From: CAYYGL01 sp964471235
GTDB lineage: Bacteria > Calditrichota > Calditrichia > RBG-13-44-9 > J075
Length of the DNA: 6,646 nt
Assembly (NCBI GenBank): GCA_964471235.1
Contig: CAYYGL010000231.1
Span: forward strand, 1-6,646
Direction: 5' to 3'
A program made the position numbers and the translations under genes. A model generated the notes under the pieces. It was not told the DNA's origin and made no database searches. It worked only from the letters and a program-made list of their open reading frames with translations. Below, piece by piece: positions 1-6,214 of this stretch (positions are counted from its first letter, which is position 1; each line of letters begins with the position of its first letter).

Positions 1-192
1 GACGGGGGGCGTTGCTCCGAATGCCACGAATTGACCCCGCCACAACGTGCTGACGTCGTCATTGGGGCAGGAATCCCCTAAGCTTTTTTGATTTGTGCAA
101 GTTGTCATGCGCCATAGATTAAACGATCTCGGATTTCGAATTGCGGAGTTTACCAATATTTTTTCTCCTGCATCCTGACTGAAATCGTATGC

Positions 193-218
193 CGTTCCCA
201 AAGATGACTTTGGGAACG
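193..218. repeat. REP-type perfect hairpin
   Basis: Eleven-base perfect arms CGTTCCCAAAG (193-203) and CTTTGGGAACG (208-218) surround the tetraloop ATGA. The GTTCCCA...TGGGAAC form is a familiar REP-like palindrome in many bacterial genomes. No T-run follows on either strand, so it is not a classical terminator. Confidence 0.7.
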
Positions 219-239
219 AGAAGACGAAAGAGCAAACCA

Positions 240-255
240 TTGCGGATTTCCGCAA
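240..255. repeat. Small hairpin next to the REP-type element
   Basis: TTGCGGA and TCCGCAA form a 7-bp perfect stem with a two-base loop (or a 6-bp stem with a four-base loop), 21 bases to the right of the larger hairpin. A third weak stem (GATGT/ACATC, 259-275) follows. The run may be the remains of one structured repeat. Confidence 0.45.
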
Positions 256-381
256 GATGATGTACTATTCACATCGTTAGGCAAACCCTGCCAGATCGAG
301 TTGCCTCAGCTTCATGCCGATTCCCTGTTGAAGATGACTTCCATCGTTCATTTACTTCTCTCCCCCGGATTCAATTCCCTT

Positions 382-410
382 AATTCGTGCAAATTCATGA
401 AATTCGTGGA
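382..410. repeat. Three short AATTCRTG units
   Basis: AATTCGTGCA, AATTCATGA and AATTCGTGGA follow each other with a period of about ten bases, just downstream of the AAA+ gene. This looks like a fragment of a dispersed intergenic repeat. Confidence 0.45.
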
Positions 411-453
411 TAAATTTCCCCAATTCAAAATTCCACATCCGAAAATTTCCGCT

Positions 454-3400
454 TCACTCCCGGCGAATCAAATCAAAGTCGCCGCCCAACACCCGGTCTA
501 ATCGGCCGGTGCGCCATTGTCTCACCGAATCCCGAACCAGGGGCGATGGTTTTTCCCGGTACCGCCGCACAATTTTTACTTTACCACTATCGTCATCTCC
601 GGAAAGGGTTTCAAGCGCCTGCCGCAGGAGTGCGTTCGGTTCGTTACCGGCGGGTTCGTCAGGTTGGGGCACAATCCGGATGTATGCCTTACACCGTTCG
701 AAGGAACGTCCGTCACCGGGAAGTTCCAGCACATGGAGCCCGGTTTCATCTTTTAAAATACGGTAAGCGCCATACCCGGAGATGGCGATGATCCGGCACA
801 GGGGCGCATCGCCATTGCCGCCAGTTTCCTGCAATACCTTGTAACGCATCCGCCGTTTCTCCGCCCAGTGAATATACATATCTCCTATTTGCCGGGCAAA
901 GCGGTCATTCATTTCATCCGCCACCGCGGAATCCCTTCCGGCTTCAATTTTGATGAAAACATCCTGGGGATGATTTTCTTCCAATCCCTGGCAGGCAGCC
1001 CGGATCAGGTAAAGTTGATGGGCAAATTGCTGCACCAGGGTCGGGGAGTAAGATTTACCCTCCTCTTCCTGACGCTGCAGGCGCTCCAATAACCGACCTG
1101 CCGTTTCAAAACCGCTTTCAATGCGATCCATATATTCCGCCAAACCCAGGGTTTTGAACCGCTGTGGATCATCCCAGAATCCGGGATTTGACATTTGCGA
1201 GAACAAACCCTGCTTCTTCTCCTGCCAGTCCGTTCCTTCGATAAGGCTTGCCAGAGCGTTGTATTGCTCTTTCAGAAACGCAACCTCTTCGGCGGTTCCC
1301 TGGGCATCCAGCACAATTTCCGGGAGGGTAAGTTCTACCGCCGGTCTCTCCACCGTTGTTTCCCCGCCGGCGTCTTCCGGGGCATCCGGGTCGATAAATT
1401 CCACCTGAATGGCTTTTCCGTTACTGCGGATAAACAAGAATTGATCGCCTTCCGGAAATTGATGATTGACGATGGTCATCGCCAGGGGAGAGAGCAGGTA
1501 GCGTTCGATGGCGCGGCGGAGGGGGCGGGCGCCCAAATCCGCGGTAAATCCTTTTTCCAGCAGGAAATCAATAGCGGAATCATGCCACTCCACCGCCCAG
1601 GTGCGATTGCGCAATCCCCGGCGCTTCATCACCTCATTCAGTTCCTTGCGCAGCACATCCCGCATAACCGATCGACTGAGCGGCTGAAAGACCACCATCC
1701 GGTCAATCCGGTTGATAAATTCTTTTCGAAAAGTTGTTTCGATTGCCCGGGCGACTGCCGAGGAGGTAAATCCGCTGGATTCCGTGGTAAACCCGATGGA
1801 GGCACCGCGGGGAATCACCCCGCCCAAATTGGAAGTCATGATGATAATGCAGTGCCGGAAATCCGCCAGGTTGCCCCGGCGGTCGGTCAATCGCCCGTCA
1901 TCAAACACTTGCAGGAAAACATCCCAGACATTGGGATGAGACTTTTCGAACTCATCCAGCAGCACCACCGAGAAGGGCTGTTTGCGAATCAAATTGACCA
2001 GGGCTTCTTTTTTGAAAGAGGGGTCGTCATCTCCCAGAATGCGACCCAGGGATTCCGGGGTTTGAAATTCGCTCATATCCAGCCGAATCATCCGTCGGGC
2101 GGAACCGAACAGGAATTCCGCCAGGGCTTTGGCAATCTCGGTTTTGCCGGTCCCGGTTGGTCCGGCAAACAGGAACACCCCGGCCGGACGGGTGGGGTCG
2201 GTCAGCCCGGCTTTGATCATCGCCACCCGTTCCACCAGGCAGTCGATTGCCTCCGGCTGCCCCAATACCCGCTGCTGGAAAAACCGGCGCAGTGAGGCAA
2301 GGTCTAAACCCTCCCGCTCATCCAGGATATTCGTCGGCAGACCGGTAAGTTGGGAGAGGGTGAGCAGGAGATCGTCCAGTCGGATTGGCTTTAACTGTTT
2401 CCCATTACCGGAAATCAGGCGTTGGTAGGTGAGGTGCAAGAATTCCAGTAAATTGCCCGGGGCAGCTTTATCTCCCATATATTGCTGGGTTAAGTTGAAC
2501 GCCTCCCGGAGAGTTTTGTCATCAATGATGTCTCCCCCGTCGGATAAGGGAAATTGCTGTGCCCATTCCCGTGCCAGGGCAATGGTCTCTTCCGGAGAAA
2601 GCGGGGAAATGCGGATGGTTTCCAGGGCGGTGCGAATTCGCGGGTTGCTCAGAATCAGCCGCTCGTATGCCGTGGGCTGGATTTCCCCAAGAATGGAAAT
2701 TTGCCGGCTCTCCAGGTAGGGATAAATCATATCCAGGATGCTGGTGGGACTGTAGCGATGGCTGCCTGCCCACATCAACTCCTGAAAATTAGGCACCACC
2801 CATAAAATTTTGCGATTCCCGCTGATGGTGCGGATCAACTGCTGGATGCGTTCTTCCAGTTGACCGATGAAAATCTGCCCGGCAACCAGATCCACCGCCC
2901 CGGCTTCAAATATTACCCATCCTTTTGCCTGTAAGTGTTTTGCCAGCAAACGGGCAATGGCGGTCTTGCCCACACCGGATTCTCCGACAAGAATCACTGA
3001 GCGGGGATTGTTTTCGGTAAAATTGTTTGCCAATTTGCTTACGGTGGTCATCATCTGCCGGTGCTCAATCCAGCGAGAACCGGCACCCGGGTCCGTTTCG
3101 GAATTCCAGATTCGCCCCACTAAATTTAAAAAAGAAAGGTCCACATGACTTTCTCGCCAATTCTCTATCTCCTCCAGAAGACCGGCATTTAACTGGCTTC
3201 CTAATTCCCTGACAATCGAGATTAAGCCCAACAGGTGTTCTTCGCTCAGTTCGTTCAATAATTCTCCGAACTGCGGCGTCTCTCCGGACTCCATCCGGGT
3301 TTGTACGAATTCCCGCAGGATGCGGATGGGCACCGGGTCCAGCCAGGTCTCATTTAAACGGGTCAATACTTTGCCGACCAGGGGGGATTCTCCGTAGCGG

Positions 3401-3822
3401 TTCAGCACCCGCAGGGCAAAAAAGCGCTTCCAGTAAGAGTTATCATTCAGGTTGGAGAGGATGGCTTCGCTAATATCCTCCTGCACTTCCTTATGGAGCA
3501 AGGCTTCCAGCGCCATGCAGGCAATGATCACATTTGCCCCGTTGTAATAAGTCAGCAAATCGGCAACGCTGTATGTTTCCAGACTGAGGAGTTTTACCCC
3601 CTCCTGGAAAGGCTGCTGATGAAGCAGGTCCGCCGGGTATGCCGATTTCTGGTAGAACGGTTCCAACTGATCGGAAAACACATACAATGACTGCTCTCCG
3701 GAGCTGCGGGATGCCCGGTCTTCCCTGAAAATTTCAGCGGGAGAACCCTTTCCGACGGAACGAAGATAATGCGCCACATACCCGACAATGGCGCCGATGG
3801 TCATGTAAATCACGATTTCCAT
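454..3822 (-). CDS. Membrane-anchored Clp/Hsp100 AAA+ ATPase fused to a GGQ-less release-factor (PCRF) module
   Basis: A 1122-residue protein. Residues 2-20 form a hydrophobic segment followed by R21 and K25, which suggests a membrane anchor with the bulk in the cytoplasm. Residues ~82-230 are amphipathic helices resembling HEAT repeats, in place of the usual Clp N domain. NBD1 (~250-480) has Walker A GESGVGKT at 280-287, but its Walker B is degenerate (VVPNF at 342-346). No ClpB-type coiled-coil M domain is present. NBD2 (~515-805) is complete: GPTGTGKT 554-561, VVLLDE with D623/E624, sensor-1 N665, arginine finger R705 in EFINRID, and GAR sensor-2 R766. From ~843 the protein resembles RF1/RF2: helical domain with NPGFWDDP (879-886), PCRF-like body ~950-1055, and a C-terminal tail 1084-1122. 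The GGQ domain is absent. The start is supported by AGGAAG just upstream. Double-ring unfoldase activity is known for the family. The role of the fusion is inferred: recruitment of ribosome-linked or nascent-chain substrates. Confidence 0.93.
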   Translation of the reverse strand: MEIVIYMTIGAIVGYVAHYLRSVGKGSPAEIFREDRASRSSGEQSLYVFSDQLEPFYQKSAYPADLLHQQPFQEGVKLLSLETYSVADLLTYYNGANVIIACMALEALLHKEVQEDISEAILSNLNDNSYWKRFFALRVLNRYGESPLVGKVLTRLNETWLDPVPIRILREFVQTRMESGETPQFGELLNELSEEHLLGLISIVRELGSQLNAGLLEEIENWRESHVDLSFLNLVGRIWNSETDPGAGSRWIEHRQMMTTVSKLANNFTENNPRSVILVGESGVGKTAIARLLAKHLQAKGWVIFEAGAVDLVAGQIFIGQLEERIQQLIRTISGNRKILWVVPNFQELMWAGSHRYSPTSILDMIYPYLESRQISILGEIQPTAYERLILSNPRIRTALETIRISPLSPEETIALAREWAQQFPLSDGGDIIDDKTLREAFNLTQQYMGDKAAPGNLLEFLHLTYQRLISGNGKQLKPIRLDDLLLTLSQLTGLPTNILDEREGLDLASLRRFFQQRVLGQPEAIDCLVERVAMIKAGLTDPTRPAGVFLFAGPTGTGKTEIAKALAEFLFGSARRMIRLDMSEFQTPESLGRILGDDDPSFKKEALVNLIRKQPFSVVLLDEFEKSHPNVWDVFLQVFDDGRLTDRRGNLADFRHCIIIMTSNLGGVIPRGASIGFTTESSGFTSSAVARAIETTFRKEFINRIDRMVVFQPLSRSVMRDVLRKELNEVMKRRGLRNRTWAVEWHDSAIDFLLEKGFTADLGARPLRRAIERYLLSPLAMTIVNHQFPEGDQFLFIRSNGKAIQVEFIDPDAPEDAGGETTVERPAVELTLPEIVLDAQGTAEEVAFLKEQYNALASLIEGTDWQEKKQGLFSQMSNPGFWDDPQRFKTLGLAEYMDRIESGFETAGRLLERLQRQEEEGKSYSPTLVQQFAHQLYLIRAACQGLEENHPQDVFIKIEAGRDSAVADEMNDRFARQIGDMYIHWAEKRRMRYKVLQETGGNGDAPLCRIIAISGYGAYRILKDETGLHVLELPGDGRSFERCKAYIRIVPQPDEPAGNEPNALLRQALETLSGDDDSGKVKIVRRYREKPSPLVRDSVRQWRTGRLDRVLGGDFDLIRRE

Positions 3823-3824
3823 GG

Positions 3825-3830
3825 CTTCCT
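3825..3830 (-). promoter_or_regulatory. Ribosome binding site of the AAA+/release-factor fusion gene
   Basis: The minus strand reads AGGAAG immediately before CC and the ATG at 3822-3820. The AGGA core is four bases from the start, which is short but usable. The next in-frame ATG (residue 7, 3804-3802) lacks a site of its own and would cut into the hydrophobic N-terminal segment, so the first ATG is preferred. Confidence 0.5.
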
Positions 3831-3881
3831 GTTTTTTTAGCTATTCGAGATAAATTGTCACCTTTTGGCAAAAAGTTCTTT

Positions 3882-3909
3882 GCCAGGAGCCTACAGCTAA
3901 TAGCCAACA
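3882..3909. repeat. Four-unit degenerate heptamer tandem repeat
   Basis: Four consecutive seven-base units are read: GCCAGGA, GCCTACA, GCTAATA, GCCAACA. The shared pattern is GCYNNNA. Short tandem heptamers of this kind are known from intergenic DNA in several bacterial groups. The array lies in the leader of the AAA+ fusion gene. Confidence 0.5.
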
Positions 3910-3982
3910 ACCGGATCAAAGAGCAAACTCGCTTTGTCTCGATTGTTTACCCCGGGTTCAACCCCATATTACCCACCACAAT

Positions 3983-5818
3983 TCATTCAATCAAAATCCA
4001 CTTTGAAGAATTTGCCGGGTGTCTGAAGCCGCATACCGGGTATCTCAGGCTGTAGGGTAACAGTTCCGGGTACAGGTATAATAGTTCGAAATGCTCGTCG
4101 GACAAATAGGCAACACTCAATGCCTTGCCGGGCTGAAATCCCTCCTCTAAGAAGGCGCGCTTACCGCCTAATACCGTGAACACAAACCGCCGCCCGTAAA
4201 AATCTATCCAGTCCGCTCTCTCAGGATTGGCAAGCACCTCCCGGTAGGGTAGAAACTGATTTTTTTCGGATAATCGAAACTGAAAGGGAATCGATATCCA
4301 CACTTTTACCGGTCGGTTGCCACGCTGAGCCGGTTTAAACTGAAACTGCCGGGCGGCATCTTCCGCAGCCTGATCCAGCAGCGGGTGAGATTTGACGATC
4401 TCCGCCCGTTCCACCAGCCCGGTGGTGTCAATTAGCACTTTGACGACCACCAAACCTTCCACCCCGGCGTTAAGTGCCGCCTCAGGATAGATCGGATCCA
4501 CCCGGCGGATTATTTCCGGCTTGCGCGACAGCGAATAAAACGGAACCAGGTTGTCATCTTCCTGCGGGGTCGTCTCCGTATTGGTGTCATCCATATCGAT
4601 TTGTTGAAAACCCTGGTATTGCGGTTTCCCCTGCGAGGATTCTTCATCCCGAATTTTCTTCACCCGATCGTTTTCTTCCAGAACCACTTTCGCGGTTGCC
4701 GGGGTTAAAAAGCCCTGTTGAATCTGCCGGGCAACCTCTTGATTGAGTGTCTCCTGATACGATAGAAATTGATTCAGAAACGGGCAGGTAAACACCCGGC
4801 TGACCGCTTTTTTCTGCCGGGGATGTTCGGTTAACACAATTTCGCCCTGACGATATTCCCAGCCTTCCGGCTGCCGAACCCAGCCGTCTTTTTCCGGTGG
4901 CTGGTACAGGATGTCTGCCAGATGCCTGTTCATCAGATACCGGACAAATGCCTGCCCGAGATAGGGCAGCCGTGGAAACGCCTTCCGGGCATCTGCCGGT
5001 TGGTGGTCTTTGGTTACCGCCACCAGTTCCGACAGGATAACATGGGGTGGCATAGTCGGATCGATTGTCACCCGGTAAGCTGCTTCCGTTGGGTGGGTCT
5101 GCCAGTAAAAACGACGCCGCAGATTGTGGACCAGGTAACTTTTTCCATTGTAGGGATAAAAAAAGTTTACGGTCACACTGCGAGCCTGATCAAGCCGGAA
5201 TTTGGTTTCCACCGGAAGTTTCCGGGGGGGTACCGCCGGATCATACTGGAAGGTGGTTCGCTCCGGCTGGCGGGAGTTTAAAAACATGGTAATTCGCGTG
5301 GGCTGGTCAAGACCGAACCGCCAGGAGTAATGTTCCTGCACTTTATCGAGCATGGCGTACAGTTCGATCACCACCCGCCGGGTTTGATGCGCCATTATCG
5401 GGAATACCCGCAGCACATACCCGCCGTTGCCGTTGGTTTCCAGCAAAGCCGGGTCCAGGCGCTTCCCGGTCACCCGCTCATAAATCCGACGACCGGTTGC
5501 CCGGCTGAATGTTTCCGCTGCTTTTAACTTACCATCGATCTCCAGCCATAACCCGGTGACAAAGCTGTTGCGATTGGCGGTAACGTAATGGGTGGCTTGC
5601 AAACTGTCTTCATCGGTGGGATTATGAAACAGGATTTCAATTCGGCTTTTGGTAAATAACCCAACATCTTCCATCTCAACGCGAACGCGTTCGATTTCCA
5701 CCGGTTGGGCAAATCCCCGGGAAACGGCAAAGAACAAAACCAGGGCAAGGAAAACCGGATACTGAATTTTTCCGATTTTCTTCCGGTAGCGGTGACGGTG
5801 CTTCGGTTTGCGGTTCAT
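3983..5818 (-). CDS. Secreted VIT-like domain protein with TonB C-terminal domain
   Basis: A 611-residue protein that starts with a basic stretch (KPKHRHRYRKK), a hydrophobic core at ~20-34 and a likely signal-peptidase site after GFA (residue 37), so export to the periplasm or outer membrane is expected. Residues ~41-160 resemble a VIT (vault/inter-alpha-trypsin) domain, with the characteristic DPALLE (122-127) and VLRVFPI (135-141) segments. VIT proteins usually continue into a von Willebrand A domain, but no MIDAS motif (DxSxS) is visible here. Residues ~160-430 are unrecognised and end in an acidic, Thr/Gln-rich linker (~405-424). Residues ~434-516 match the TonB C-terminal fold: DPIYPEAAL, GLVVVKVLID, GLVERAEIV, AAEDAARQFQFKPAQ, then PVKVWISIPFQF. 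About 95 residues of unknown type follow. There is no TonB-like transmembrane and proline-rich arm, so it is probably not an energy-transducing TonB itself. It lies 160 bp upstream of the AAA+ gene on the same strand. The start is set by GGAGG ten bases upstream. Confidence 0.9.
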   Translation of the reverse strand: MNRKPKHRHRYRKKIGKIQYPVFLALVLFFAVSRGFAQPVEIERVRVEMEDVGLFTKSRIEILFHNPTDEDSLQATHYVTANRNSFVTGLWLEIDGKLKAAETFSRATGRRIYERVTGKRLDPALLETNGNGGYVLRVFPIMAHQTRRVVIELYAMLDKVQEHYSWRFGLDQPTRITMFLNSRQPERTTFQYDPAVPPRKLPVETKFRLDQARSVTVNFFYPYNGKSYLVHNLRRRFYWQTHPTEAAYRVTIDPTMPPHVILSELVAVTKDHQPADARKAFPRLPYLGQAFVRYLMNRHLADILYQPPEKDGWVRQPEGWEYRQGEIVLTEHPRQKKAVSRVFTCPFLNQFLSYQETLNQEVARQIQQGFLTPATAKVVLEENDRVKKIRDEESSQGKPQYQGFQQIDMDDTNTETTPQEDDNLVPFYSLSRKPEIIRRVDPIYPEAALNAGVEGLVVVKVLIDTTGLVERAEIVKSHPLLDQAAEDAARQFQFKPAQRGNRPVKVWISIPFQFRLSEKNQFLPYREVLANPERADWIDFYGRRFVFTVLGGKRAFLEEGFQPGKALSVAYLSDEHFELLYLYPELLPYSLRYPVCGFRHPANSSKWILIE

Positions 5819-5883
5819 TGAGCTTTTTCCTCCACGGTGTTGCCGTTTTTCCGAAAGCCGGTGAACAGATTGGCATCTTTCAT
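5815..5883 (-). other. Candidate 22-codon leader ORF overlapping the VIT/TonB start
   Basis: An ATG at 5883-5881 opens a 22-codon frame whose TGA (5817-5815) overlaps the ATG of the VIT/TonB gene in an ATGA arrangement typical of translational coupling. The ATG sits almost exactly where transcription from the proposed promoter would begin and has no Shine-Dalgarno sequence, so it would have to be read leaderless. The peptide is charged and unremarkable. Chance occurrence is quite possible. Confidence 0.2.
5829..5833 (-). promoter_or_regulatory. Ribosome binding site of the VIT/TonB gene
   Basis: The minus strand reads GGAGG with a 10-base spacer to the ATG at 5818-5816. No other in-frame start nearby has such a site, so it fixes the start used here. 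The arginine- and lysine-rich residues that follow fit a signal-peptide n-region. Confidence 0.7.
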
Positions 5884-5889
5884 GGCTAA

Positions 5890-5918
5890 ATATAACGCCA
5901 ATGAATGCGATTTGACAA
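5890..5918 (-). promoter_or_regulatory. Sigma-70-like promoter for the minus-strand gene pair
   Basis: On the minus strand, TTGTCA (5918-5913) is followed after 17 bases by TTATAT (5895-5890). Shifting by one gives TATATT with an 18-base spacer. The -35 box differs from TTGACA at one position. The start of transcription would be near 5883, leaving a leader of about 65 bases before the VIT/TonB start codon. This is the best promoter-like pair in the upstream region. It is a pattern match only. Confidence 0.5.
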
Positions 5919-5942
5919 ATAAGTTTCCGAAAAGAGGGGGCT

Positions 5943-5961
5943 CTCTATTAAATTCATAGAG
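5943..5961. promoter_or_regulatory. Palindrome upstream of the promoter, possible operator
   Basis: Six-base arms CTCTAT and ATAGAG are separated by seven bases. The centre lies about 35 bases upstream of the proposed -35 box, a position that would suit an activator site. A 4-bp GC-containing inverted repeat (AGAG/CTCT around GGGG, 5933-5944) overlaps its left side. No regulator gene is present in the window, so the role is a guess. Confidence 0.25.
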
Positions 5962-6047
5962 TGAGGTTCCGCAAATATTCGAGGCCGGTGTATGGCATTC
6001 GACTACCTAAACGAAAAACGTTGTTAAAAATGCGTGAGGTCAACGTC

Positions 6048-6164
6048 ACTTGAAATCGGGCACAGATGAAACAGCTAAGCTGATTTACCCGGATGATTGG
6101 TCATGATATTAAAGAAACCTGCGAAAATCCGGGTCCATCCGCGTTCTATTTTTCTTATGTCGAA
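6048..6164. repeat. Dispersed ~118 bp repeat, copy 1
   Basis: This copy matches 6475-6592 at roughly nine positions in ten. The block from GATGAAACAGCTAAGC through the ATTGGTCAT stretch is identical, one base then differs, and after a variable A-rich patch with a one-base indel the last ~40 bases are identical again. Inside each copy an 8-bp inverted pair, ACCCGGAT (6087-6094) and ATCCGGGT (6127-6134), could fold. No coding frame is conserved across it. Confidence 0.85.
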
Positions 6165-6170
6165 CTCACG

Positions 6171-6214
6171 TTAAAAAAAGTTTATCCTTAACTATAAACG
6201 ATGAACTTTTTTAA
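6171..6214. repeat. AT-rich nested inverted repeats
   Basis: Outer arms TTAAAAAAAGTT (6171-6182) and AACTTTTTTAA (6204-6214) pair with one bulge. An inner alternative pairs GTTTAT (6180-6185) with ATAAAC (6194-6199). A- and T-runs on both sides could act as a weak bidirectional terminator, though the stem has almost no G or C. Confidence 0.3.

Larger units (their letters stand above)
1..453. other. Gene-free left end, downstream of the AAA+ gene
   Basis: No convincing gene is visible on either strand. The stretch holds the REP-type hairpin, the smaller hairpins after it and the AATTCRTG units. A short frame at 215-280 reads ...TIADFRK..., faintly like part of an IS transposase, but it is too short to call. 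No clear rho-independent terminator for the minus-strand operon is seen between 453 and about 360. Confidence 0.5.
3823..3982. other. Spacer between the two genes
   Basis: This is 160 bp of non-coding DNA between the stop of the VIT/TonB gene and the start of the AAA+ fusion. It contains the heptamer repeat at 3882-3909 and a 6-bp hairpin (GGCAAA/TTTGCC, 3867-3884). No strong terminator with a T-run in the minus direction is seen, so read-through from the first gene into the second is plausible. A poor promoter-like pair (TTGCTC, 18 bases, TATTAG on the minus strand, ~3899-3928) could give the second gene its own start. Confidence 0.5.

Noticed and set aside
64..89. GGGG/CCCC stem followed by a T-run, as a plus-strand terminator
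   Set aside because: The stem has only four pairs, five bases separate it from the T-run, and no gene ending to its left is visible in the window.
215..280. Short frame reading ...EQTIADFRKMM..., faintly like an IS1182-type transposase segment
   Set aside because: Only about 22 codons, interrupted by a stop and overlapping hairpins. The resemblance rests on six residues and no terminal inverted repeats are seen.
301..501. A 66-codon frame on the plus strand at the left end
   Set aside because: It starts with TTG, has no ribosome binding site, crosses the AATTCRTG repeats and runs into the 3' end of the minus-strand gene. The product is of low-complexity character with no recognisable feature.
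1195..2295. A 366-codon open frame on the plus strand inside the AAA+ gene
   Set aside because: It lies wholly antisense to the Walker, sensor and arginine-finger motifs of NBD2 and the start of the release-factor part. Its translation shows no domain and is rich in residues expected from reading a coding strand backwards.
5676..5876. A 66-codon minus-strand frame overlapping the start of the VIT/TonB gene
   Set aside because: It overlaps the signal peptide and VIT start in another frame, lacks a suitable ribosome binding site and has no recognisable content.
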